A stretch of DNA of 33,298 bases from an uncultured Prevotella sp. (lineage in GTDB: Bacteria > Bacteroidota > Bacteroidia > Bacteroidales > Bacteroidaceae): positions 1 through 33,298 of the forward strand of contig ONBC01000032.1 in assembly GCA_900315955.1 (NCBI GenBank). Direction: 5' to 3'. Below the pieces are notes generated by a model. The model did not search any database and was not told where the DNA came from. It saw only the letters and a program-made list of their open reading frames with translations. Shown here in pieces: positions 1-7,228 of the stretch (positions are counted from its first letter, which is position 1; every line of letters begins with the position of its first letter). The position numbers were made by a program, and so were the translations under genes.

Positions 1-94
1 ACAAATACAAAAGTAACACAAAAAGGCTGGATTCCAAGCGAGGAATTCAGCCTTAATTTTGGTCACACTGTTCAGGTTTTAGCGGACACCAATA
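1..94 (-). mobile_element. Insertion sequence terminus (left window edge)
   Basis: These 94 bases are identical to the reverse complement of positions 33203-33296, so the window is bounded by two inverted copies of one element. The segment contains a short hairpin with an A-run on its outer side and a Bacteroidetes-type -7 motif (TACTTTTG on the minus strand, 8-15). Both are oriented for transcription out of the window to the left, into the body of the element. I infer an IS end with the promoter of its transposase. The transposase itself is outside the window, so the IS family cannot be named. The inner boundary, near the ACACCAATA at 86-94, is estimated from where the two copies diverge. 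Confidence 0.75.
20..52 (-). terminator. Insulating terminator in IS end (left)
   Basis: The sequence has an 11-bp stem with one G-T wobble (25-35 pairing with 42-52) and a 6-nt loop. On the minus strand it is followed by five T (20-24). Read from the window towards the IS body this is a standard intrinsic terminator placed just before the presumed transposase promoter. It would stop readthrough into the transposase gene. Confidence 0.6.
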
Positions 95-109
95 AATAAA
101 AAGGTCATA

Positions 110-1675
110 TTGCTGTTGGTTCTTGCAGCGCTACTGGTTGCCGGTTGCACTGAGAGACACAACAAGTCTATTGATTCGGCATACCAATTATTAACAACGG
201 CTCCCGACAGTTCTTTGTCAATACTCAATGGCGTAAAATCGTCAGACCTCAGCAAATCAGAGAGGGCAAGGTTTGCCCTTTTCTATACAATAGCCCAGGA
301 CAAAAGCGGGCTTGATGTTGATAACGACTCTTTGCTCAGAAATGCCTATACCTATTATAATAATAAGGTGGGAGACTCCCTGTATGCCAAGTGCGAATAC
401 TATATGGGCAAATACTATATGCTCAATGACAGCTCAGAACAGGCTTTGCACTGCTTAAAGAAATCAATTGACGCAGCCGAAAAACAAGGTGACAAATACA
501 CTCAATGCCTCGCCCTGGAGAAATATTCCAGAGTGATTAGGCAAACCGATCCACAAAAAGCTGTTGGACTGGCAAGACTTGCAGAAAAAGAATATTCGAA
601 TTTGCCAGATGCATCTCAACGCAATATTATATATTACAAACTTAATGTCGGTGTGGCGTTACTTATGGTTGACAGTGTTGCGCAAGCGGAAAGCAAAAGC
701 AAGGAAACATTAAAGCTTGCATACGCTCTGAAAGATTCGGATGTTATTTCAGATGTCTATCAAGATTTGGCACTAATTGCCAAAGAACGCAGAGATTTCC
801 GCATGGCCTTAAACTATTCTAAGGCTTCTTGTTATACATGTACCTATTTTGATATTTATAAGTCCTTAAACCTTGCTAATGCCTATCTTGATGCTGGTTT
901 CTTGACAGAGAGCATCAAATTATTGAGTTCTATCCACACAAAAAACGCAAAAGTTAAGTACTTTATCTTCAATACAAAACACTTAGCTTCTATAAAAGCA
1001 CACAATTATGACAAGGCGTACAGTTATGCTGATTCTGCCTACCATTATTTGGAGCAGATGTATGGCGAGCAACTCGAAAGCAAGATAAATTATTACAATG
1101 CTTTAGCGAAGACAAAAACAGAAATGGGTATTGCCAAAGAAAAAATAAGGTTGATGGCTTGGCTCATCGCGGTATCATCCATCTCTGCCCTGATAATAAT
1201 AATTCTCATCTTAAACTCTAACAAACATCACAAGGCCAGGCTAAAGTTGGAGGAAGAAAAACTGTTGAAGGAGAAAGAACTACATGACCTGGAATTGCGT
1301 CATAAGGAGATTCAACTTTCCACCATACGCAATTTCATCCTCAAGAGGATAGATACTGTCCAGAAAATAGAAAAATTAAAAGGCAACAAAATCGACAGCG
1401 TCCAACTGTCTGAAGAGGATTGGGAAGAAATAAGGCTCTTTGTTGATAGCGTTGAAGACAACTTCGTCACCAGACTCCAACAAAAATTCCCCGACCTAAA
1501 TGAAGACGACATCCGTCTGATGATGCTGATTCGACTTAAGATGCCTGCGAAAGCATTGGCATTGATTTATGGAATCAGCGAAAAATCGATTAAGCAAAAG
1601 CTCTTCGTCTATAAAAATAAAGTAGGAATAGGTGGGGAAAAGATGTCTTTACGTTCATATATCGAAGGTTTTTAA
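110..1675 (+). CDS. TPR lipoprotein-type transmembrane HTH regulator, 5'-truncated by IS
   Basis: This 521-residue protein has a lipoprotein-like signal (hydrophobic run ending LLVAGC), then helical TPR-like repeats to about residue 340. A transmembrane segment follows at about 346-368, then a charged coiled coil to about 400. The C-terminal HTH-like region at about 463-510 resembles those of Bacteroidetes TPR-HTH regulators. The apparent start is TTG at 110. The frame is open upstream to 83 and encodes NKKVILL before it, which looks like the true signal-peptide start, but no ATG remains. The IS end stops at about 94, so the insertion removed the native start and promoter. By position it is a likely regulator of the peptide locus downstream. 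Expression is doubtful unless a new start is used. Confidence 0.75.
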   Translation: MLLVLAALLVAGCTERHNKSIDSAYQLLTTAPDSSLSILNGVKSSDLSKSERARFALFYTIAQDKSGLDVDNDSLLRNAYTYYNNKVGDSLYAKCEYYMGKYYMLNDSSEQALHCLKKSIDAAEKQGDKYTQCLALEKYSRVIRQTDPQKAVGLARLAEKEYSNLPDASQRNIIYYKLNVGVALLMVDSVAQAESKSKETLKLAYALKDSDVISDVYQDLALIAKERRDFRMALNYSKASCYTCTYFDIYKSLNLANAYLDAGFLTESIKLLSSIHTKNAKVKYFIFNTKHLASIKAHNYDKAYSYADSAYHYLEQMYGEQLESKINYYNALAKTKTEMGIAKEKIRLMAWLIAVSSISALIIIILILNSNKHHKARLKLEEEKLLKEKELHDLELRHKEIQLSTIRNFILKRIDTVQKIEKLKGNKIDSVQLSEEDWEEIRLFVDSVEDNFVTRLQQKFPDLNEDDIRLMMLIRLKMPAKALALIYGISEKSIKQKLFVYKNKVGIGGEKMSLRSYIEGF

Positions 1676-1688
1676 TGGCTTAAAATGT

Positions 1689-1776
1689 AGAAATAGACCT
1701 CGTTCTTGGTATGATTTAGCTAATTTTCTAATATACAGCTAATTATAGTTGCATCAAAATTTAAGAAATAGACCTC
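1689..1776 (+). repeat. Pair of 13-bp direct repeats upstream of promoter
   Basis: AGAAATAGACCTC occurs at 1689-1701 and again at 1764-1776, 75 bp apart (about seven helical turns). The second copy ends 5 bp before the -33 element at 1782. The arrangement fits an activator binding site for the locus promoter. The neighbouring TPR-HTH protein is the obvious candidate, but that link is inference. Confidence 0.5.
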
Positions 1777-1781
1777 TTTTG

Positions 1782-1813
1782 TTTGCATCGCATTCCTAAT
1801 CTATATAATTTTG
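1782..1813 (+). promoter_or_regulatory. Bacteroidetes-type promoter for the peptide locus
   Basis: TTTG at 1782-1785 is followed after 20 nt by TAATTTTG at 1806-1813. This matches the Bacteroidetes housekeeping consensus. It lies 27 nt before the ATG at 1841 and drives the DUF3244 gene and probably the biosynthetic genes behind it. Confidence 0.65.
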
Positions 1814-1840
1814 CACACGATTACAACAAAACAATTTGCT

Positions 1841-2193
1841 ATGAAGAAATTAATTGTACTGCTATTAATGCTCGTTGCGTTTGTTCCTTGTAACGCAATA
1901 GGTACGATCTTCATGAGGATAATTTTTCTCATCATGGAGGAGCACGCATACCCGCTTCGACGAGGCTTTCTGCCGACTACGAAGATGGGATTGTGACATT
2001 GAAAATTACGGGCTATATAGGAACTGTACAAGTTTACGTTTATGACGCGCAAGGAAATATCGTGGGGTGTACCATGGACTCTGTAACTAACAGCGGGGTT
2101 GTGGCTTTGAACCTTGGACTGCTTCAGAATGGTAGCTATACACTATTCATAAAATTGTGCAACACCGCATACTACGGACTGTCCGATGTATAG
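1841..2193 (+). pseudogene. DUF3244-like secreted protein, frameshifted
   Basis: The ATG at 1841 begins a clear Sec signal peptide (MKKLIVLLLMLVAFVPCNA). The rest of the protein is in another frame: EDNFSHHGG, then VTLKITGYIG, VYVYDAQGNIV and LQNGSYTLFI, up to the stop at 2193. This is the beta-sandwich, Por-secretion-tail-like pattern of DUF3244 proteins. The switch of frame must lie between about 1893 and 1912 and corresponds to one missing base (or two extra). Small DUF3244 genes are often found beside TPR-HTH regulators in Bacteroidales. The role is unknown. It is either a true pseudogene or a sequencing error. Confidence 0.65.
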
Positions 2194-2231
2194 AATTTAA
2201 TCACCTTCAATAAACTATACAGCCAAGTAAT

Positions 2232-2837
2232 ATGGACACAGAGCTTAGGAAAATAGCCGACTATCTTCTTTTGAAGAGCCCATACATCCAAGACGTTGGA
2301 CTGTTTCATGGCAAGATGGGCATCGTCGTTTCCTTGTATGCGTATGCCAACAAGTATGGCGACAGTCTGCTGGAGGATTATGCATGGGATTTGCTACAAC
2401 AAATCTATGAAGAGGTGCATACCGACATGCCTATTGGATTGGAGAACGGTCTGACCGGAACAGGCTATGGCACGTCTCTGCTCTGCAAATTAGGCTTGGT
2501 AGAATGTGATTTGAATGCTGTGTTAGAAGATGTTGACACCAAGATAATGGAACGTGATCCCCGTCGCATTTCCGACTTTTCCGTTCGCTCAGGTGTCGGA
2601 GGCTTGTTGCTTTATCTTGCTCTGAGACAGTCGACAGGTGAGCCATTGCTGACCTTCGACAACCAATATTTGACAGAACTTGAGTCTGCCACAGCTGGCC
2701 GACTCAAGCTCAATCCTAATACAAGCTTACTCGACCTGTTAAACAAGCCATCATTTGGCGTTGATGATTATATAGAGAAGCCCGTTGGCATTGACGGCGG
2801 TTCTGCCTACTACATTCTAAATGATATACTCTCATGA
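2232..2837 (+). CDS. Short LanC-like protein
   Basis: This 201-residue protein has the repeating helix and glycine-motif layout of lanthionine synthetase C-like proteins: GLFHGKMG (about 23-30), ENGLTGTGYG (about 72-81), SGVGGLLLYLALR and GIDGGSAYYIL near the end. LanC cyclases are about 400 residues and bind zinc through two Cys and one His. I see neither the WCYG-type nor the CHG-type motif here, so this is a half-length member that may be a scaffold or recognition subunit rather than an active cyclase. No LanB or LanM dehydratase is in the window. It overlaps the next gene by ATGA (2834-2837), indicating translational coupling. Confidence 0.65.
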   Translation: MDTELRKIADYLLLKSPYIQDVGLFHGKMGIVVSLYAYANKYGDSLLEDYAWDLLQQIYEEVHTDMPIGLENGLTGTGYGTSLLCKLGLVECDLNAVLEDVDTKIMERDPRRISDFSVRSGVGGLLLYLALRQSTGEPLLTFDNQYLTELESATAGRLKLNPNTSLLDLLNKPSFGVDDYIEKPVGIDGGSAYYILNDILS

Positions 2838-4465
2838 CCAACATCTTCATCTTCAACAATGCCAGCCGCGCTGCCGAATATGGTATTGGCACTTACATCA
2901 GGCAATTGACCAGCTGCCTCCAAAGTTTACCAGACACGAAGGTGTCGCTTGTGGAGATGTATACAGACACCAAGGAACTTTCCATTTCGGAAGATGAAAA
3001 CGGTATCTGTCATTTCCTTATTCCCTCTTTGGATTCCAGTATTGAAAACGATACTTATTGCCGCATCATATTCTATTTCCTTGCCAGAAATATAAATATT
3101 AGTAGAAACGACAGAATCATATTTCAGTTCAACTATTTCCAACATTATCCTTTGGCTATGCTGCTTAAGTCGCGGTATGTCGACAGCCGTATTTGGCTGA
3201 CAGTACATTACATGAACTGGGGATTTGAGTTGAAGGGTAATGTCAAACATTTAAAGATAATCACGGCCGATGGCCATGAGCCTAAAGATGAGCAGGAGAA
3301 ACGTGTGTTGTCAAGCTACCTGGCAGAAAAGCAGTTTTTGCATCTGTCAGATGCCGTTATTGTTTTGTCAAGTCGAACAAAGAACATTCTTACTGAAATT
3401 TACGATGTACCGGCCGATAAAATGCATCTCGTTTACAACGGCATTGCCAACAAAGCGCAAAACGAAGAGAGCGTACGTGTCAGAGGAAATGTCAGACGAA
3501 ATATTCTCTACGCAGGACGGCTGGAAGAAACCAAGGGGCTGAAGTACTTAATAATGGCTTACGAAAAGATTGCCGACAAATACAAAGATACATACCTTTT
3601 AATAATCGGTGACGGTAATTTTCAGCCATATCTGGAACAGTCCAGAAGACTTCAAGGTCGTGTTTCCTTTCTGGGTAAGATGAAAAGCAGCGAGGTAGAA
3701 AAACTGTATCGGTCTGCCTTCTTAGGCGTGATGCCCTCATTCAATGAGCAATGCTGCTATACCGTCATAGAGATGATGCGCCATGGCATCCCGATAATCG
3801 GCACGGATTCCACAGGCTTAGCCGAAATGCTTGATGCAACTCCAGACTTACGGATACACATTGATGAAGACTATTTCGACGAAGATGCCTTTGTTTCCCA
3901 ACTAATATCAAGGTTGGACCTTCTGCTGTCTGACGATGATGCCTACCGTCACGCCTCAGAAGCAATTTTCAAGCAGTATAAAGAGAGATACACGTTGGAT
4001 ACCATGTTAAATGGTGTACATAATGCAGTAATGGCCTTACATACGAATGATTCATACGTTGTCTCGAAGGACTATCTGCCATATATTGACAGCCGTATGA
4101 TTGCTCTGGTCAACAGCCAACCAGGCATAGATACGGACTTCTTTGGCATTGCCGGCATCGGAATCTATCTTTGGTGGCGAGTGATGCACCTGGAGAAAAT
4201 TGATACTGCGGACAGTGCAGACCAACACGCTTTGATTGAGGAACACCTTATTTACTATCTGGACTGGCTGAAGGATATCATGAATGACGGCCCTCTCGAT
4301 GCAATGATCTGCAATCTGCTTGTCAGGATGTGGAAACATGTTTTTTGTCCGACTTTAATAGAGCGCATTCTGGAGCATTGCGAAACCATCAGAGAAAGTA
4401 CTTCCTTCCCAACGGAGCAGGAAATTTTACATAATGCTTTAAAAATATGTGTATGCAAGATATAG
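2834..4465 (+). CDS. GT4-type glycosyltransferase, GG-Bacteroidales peptide system (TIGR04157-like)
   Basis: This 543-residue protein begins IFIFNNASRAAEYGIGTYI, the start typical of the glycosyltransferase family linked to GG-Bacteroidales peptides. A GT-B fold covers about residues 1-400: the donor domain shows NILYAGRLEETKGLKYLI, then FNEQCCYTVIEMMRHGIPII with the EX7E-type element. A further 140 residues are unusual for GT4 enzymes. They include FFGIAGIGIYLWWR, which resembles a LanC repeat motif, so this may be a GT with a LanC-like tail. The gene sits between the LanC-like protein and a second glycosyltransferase and overlaps both. The likely role is sugar transfer to the peptide or its carrier, by context only; the acceptor is unknown. 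Confidence 0.75.
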   Translation: MTNIFIFNNASRAAEYGIGTYIRQLTSCLQSLPDTKVSLVEMYTDTKELSISEDENGICHFLIPSLDSSIENDTYCRIIFYFLARNINISRNDRIIFQFNYFQHYPLAMLLKSRYVDSRIWLTVHYMNWGFELKGNVKHLKIITADGHEPKDEQEKRVLSSYLAEKQFLHLSDAVIVLSSRTKNILTEIYDVPADKMHLVYNGIANKAQNEESVRVRGNVRRNILYAGRLEETKGLKYLIMAYEKIADKYKDTYLLIIGDGNFQPYLEQSRRLQGRVSFLGKMKSSEVEKLYRSAFLGVMPSFNEQCCYTVIEMMRHGIPIIGTDSTGLAEMLDATPDLRIHIDEDYFDEDAFVSQLISRLDLLLSDDDAYRHASEAIFKQYKERYTLDTMLNGVHNAVMALHTNDSYVVSKDYLPYIDSRMIALVNSQPGIDTDFFGIAGIGIYLWWRVMHLEKIDTADSADQHALIEEHLIYYLDWLKDIMNDGPLDAMICNLLVRMWKHVFCPTLIERILEHCETIRESTSFPTEQEILHNALKICVCKI

Positions 4466-5226
4466 ATTCAACGACAATAGTTGGAGAATGCCTAACCATG
4501 GGAATACCCGTGCGCATCGACAGTAAGGAAAGATTGGCTAACCTGTCCACTGTGATCAATTATCTGTCGATTTTGCGTTGCCGCATTATCGTGCTGGAAG
4601 CCGATGAAAGTCCGAAAGCCAAAGAATTAGATCGCAATAGTAATATAGATTATGTATTTGTGAAAGACACCGGGGCGATTTTCCATAGGACAAAATACAT
4701 CAACCAGCTTCTCCGCATAGCACAAACGGAAGCAGTGGCCATCTGGGATACGGATGTCCTTGCACACTATCGCCATATCCATGCAGCTTTGCAGCTGATC
4801 CGTCAGGGTGCAACCATAGCTTATCCGTATGACGGCAGAATGGTTATGTTGTCAGAGCAGCTCTCCAGACAGGTCAGAAGAAATCCTGACCTAGGCTACC
4901 TGCGCAACCTGAGAATGAAGTCTCTCCTTGGACGGAAATTATGTGGCGGAGCTTACCTTGTACATAAGCAGAGATACCTGCAGTGCGGTGGCGAGAACGA
5001 GCATTTTACGGGCTGGAGTCCCGAAGATGCCGAACGCTTGCATCGTGTCATCATTCTCGGACATAAGGCATGCCGTATATCTAACGGCGAGCTTTTCCAT
5101 TTATACCATCCTCGTGGCAACAATTCCTCCTTCCAGTCAAAGGACGAAGCCAGAAAAATGAGAGAGGAGTTGATTAAAGTCTGCAGCATGACACCGGACG
5201 AACTGAAAGCATACCTGTTGAAATGA
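4447..5226 (+). CDS. GT2/galactosyltransferase-like glycosyltransferase
   Basis: This 259-residue protein has an N-terminal nucleotide-sugar binding region (PVRIDSKERLANL, CRIIVLEADESP), a DXD motif in AIWDTDVLAHY (about residue 100) and the C-terminal motif FTGWSPEDAERLHR. The last matches the GWGxEDxD signature of galactosyltransferase-like GT-A proteins. The start at 4447 gives a 19-bp overlap with the previous gene; the internal Met of MGIPVRID (4498) is an alternative. It overlaps the VKOR fusion by ATGA at 5223-5226. It probably acts in the same glycosylation step or series as the GT4 protein before it. Confidence 0.7.
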   Translation: MCMQDIDSTTIVGECLTMGIPVRIDSKERLANLSTVINYLSILRCRIIVLEADESPKAKELDRNSNIDYVFVKDTGAIFHRTKYINQLLRIAQTEAVAIWDTDVLAHYRHIHAALQLIRQGATIAYPYDGRMVMLSEQLSRQVRRNPDLGYLRNLRMKSLLGRKLCGGAYLVHKQRYLQCGGENEHFTGWSPEDAERLHRVIILGHKACRISNGELFHLYHPRGNNSSFQSKDEARKMREELIKVCSMTPDELKAYLLK

Positions 5227-6854
5227 AAACAATACTTGATAACTTTTTGGAGGTTCTGGAAGTTCCTCACACAAAGCGCTATACTCAAAAGCAATATCAG
5301 GAACATCCCCACAAATACAACATGTATGGGTTGAAAAAAATGCTGGATGTCTACGGTGTAAAGACGATAGGTGTGAATGTCAAGGACAAGAACCTTTCCG
5401 AATTGAACTATCCTTGTATCCTGCATACGTATGGCGATTTTGTCATTGGTCTGGAATGCAAGGCCGGTAAGGTCAAGTTTTTACAACATGGCAAGGAGAC
5501 TACATTATCCCATGACATCTTCTTGCAAACCTGGACTGGCAACGCTCTGGTTATTGAAGAGCCTACAGATGCCGTCGAGCCCAATTATAAAGAACATCTA
5601 CGTGAGGACTTGATATCCAAAGTTAAGGCATACAGCATTCCCGTGATGCTGGTATTGGCAGTGGTTATCGGGGTCGCTTCCAATTGGGAGAATATCGGAA
5701 TCTTTGGAGCCGTACGTTTGTTGCTCAGTTGTATTGGCATCCTTGCATGCCTCATGCTCATGGAGAAGCAGTTATTTGGAGAGAGTCATTACGGCGACAG
5801 GGTCTGCAGCATGTTTCACCACGTCGACTGCAACAGCGTGCTTGACGGACCTCGGGCAAAAGTCTTTGGCTTCAGTTGGAGTGAAGTAGGCTTAGGCTAT
5901 TTCATAGCCGACATCCTGCTTCTCTCGCTCTATCCGTCCTCATCCTCCATAGTGGCGGTAATCAACTGGGTAGCTATGCTTTATGGGATATGGAGCATCT
6001 GGTATCAATGGCGCGTAGCCAAGAGTTGGTGTACACTATGTGTTTTTGTGCAGGCCATCATCTGGACAATGGGAATAGTTTCGGCCGCATCTTATCTGAC
6101 GGCACCCTTTGCGCTCGGTCTTACCAGCAGTCTACTGTCTTGTATTGTCATAGCCAATGGCGTAGTGGCAGTTCATCAATATGCATCGGCGTATACAACG
6201 GAGAAAGAACGTGTACAGGCCGTACAGCAATACCGTGCACTCAAAGCTAACGGTGACGTAGCCAAAGCTCTATTAGAAAAAGGAGAATACTACGAGACCA
6301 AGATGAGCGATTCTTCGATTATCTTTGGCGATCCTAATGCAAAGCTATGCGTGACGATTCTGAGCAACCCTCACTGTAATCCATGTGCCCGCATGCACAA
6401 ACGAGTTGAAAAGTTGTTGGACATGAAAGAGAAGGATATTGTCGTGCAATATATCTTCTCGTCATTCAACGAACAACTGGAAGACAGCAGCCGTTATCTC
6501 ATCTCCTGCTATCTCAACAACCCAGAAGAAGAATCCCTTCGTAAGTTCGCACAATGGTACTCAAAAGACAAATTTGATTATGTGAGAATCATAAAACAAA
6601 AAGAGGATCTCATTCATACTCAGGCCATAGAAGAAGAAATGAAGAAGCATGCGGTCTGGCGGGTAAAGACGCATCTAACTGCCACGCCCACAATTTTGGT
6701 AAATGGACATATTCTTCCTAAAGAATATGACTTGGAGGATCTGTCCATGATTACAAATACAAACACAACAAAGAAAAATATCATACAAGATATCAATGGC
6801 CAAAGCACTACGCCATTGGGAGCAGACTCGCTATCTGCAGAAGAGACAGTGTAA
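5223..6854 (+). CDS. C39-like / VKOR / thioredoxin fusion, disulfide-forming membrane protein
   Basis: This 543-residue protein has three parts. Residues 1-125 resemble a peptidase C39 domain (NMYGLKKMLDVYGVKT, YPCILHTYGDFVIGLE) but lack the catalytic DCG at the front, so it is probably a leader- or peptide-binding C39-like domain. Residues about 135-325 form a multi-span VKOR domain with loop cysteines C195 and C203 and the CTLC active site at 270-273. Residues about 355-505 are a DsbA/thioredoxin-like domain with CNPC at 385-388 and the cis-Pro loop ATPTILVNG. VKOR-Trx fusions oxidise cysteines in exported proteins and pass electrons to quinone. Two Cys-rich peptide genes lie downstream, so they are the probable substrates. 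Confidence 0.85.
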   Translation: MKTILDNFLEVLEVPHTKRYTQKQYQEHPHKYNMYGLKKMLDVYGVKTIGVNVKDKNLSELNYPCILHTYGDFVIGLECKAGKVKFLQHGKETTLSHDIFLQTWTGNALVIEEPTDAVEPNYKEHLREDLISKVKAYSIPVMLVLAVVIGVASNWENIGIFGAVRLLLSCIGILACLMLMEKQLFGESHYGDRVCSMFHHVDCNSVLDGPRAKVFGFSWSEVGLGYFIADILLLSLYPSSSSIVAVINWVAMLYGIWSIWYQWRVAKSWCTLCVFVQAIIWTMGIVSAASYLTAPFALGLTSSLLSCIVIANGVVAVHQYASAYTTEKERVQAVQQYRALKANGDVAKALLEKGEYYETKMSDSSIIFGDPNAKLCVTILSNPHCNPCARMHKRVEKLLDMKEKDIVVQYIFSSFNEQLEDSSRYLISCYLNNPEEESLRKFAQWYSKDKFDYVRIIKQKEDLIHTQAIEEEMKKHAVWRVKTHLTATPTILVNGHILPKEYDLEDLSMITNTNTTKKNIIQDINGQSTTPLGADSLSAEETV

Positions 6855-6882
6855 TTGTTTAACCATTTCAAAATATAAGGTA

Positions 6883-7125
6883 ATGAAAAAACTGAAGAAA
6901 TTCGTTTTGAATGATGCCAAAGTGTTATCTCGTGATGAATTAGCCTTAGTTGAAGGAAGCATCTGTATAGATGCTGTTGACAATTGTACAGAAAGTACAA
7001 TAGGTAAAGCATGTATTTTATCTACATCTTATGACGGCACACACTCAACAGTAACGCTTGGAACCTGCATGGTTAAGTATACTCAAGTTGGTTCTAGAAT
7101 TTTATACGATGCATTTTGTGGCTAA
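6883..7125 (+). CDS. Cys-rich peptide precursor 1, double-glycine-type leader
   Basis: This 80-residue protein starts at ATG 6883. A longer in-frame start at 6796 would overlap the VKOR gene and break the leader. The leader is MKKLKKFVLNDAKVLSRDEL followed by ALVEGS, closely like the leader of the second precursor (12570). It belongs to the natural product precursor type called GG-Bacteroidales. The expected cleavage site is GS rather than GG, which C39 peptidases are known to tolerate in some systems. The predicted core of 54 residues has five cysteines spaced C-x6-C-x8-C-x17-C-x16-C and many Ser and Thr. The odd Cys number leaves one free or available for another bond. It is not a plain housekeeping gene; the activity is unknown. 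Confidence 0.8.
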   Translation: MKKLKKFVLNDAKVLSRDELALVEGSICIDAVDNCTESTIGKACILSTSYDGTHSTVTLGTCMVKYTQVGSRILYDAFCG

Positions 7126-7228
7126 TTCGTAAAAACTTTCATTGGTATTACTTGAACTCATCTTTAAAATAAAAATAATGAGCTCATATAATACCGATGA
7201 TTTAGTAAACTGCTTTAACAGCTTAACG

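Noticed and set aside
6796-6882. Longer start for precursor 1
   Set aside because: It would add 29 residues read from the VKOR 3' end out of frame and bury the conserved MKKLKKF leader start shared with precursor 2.
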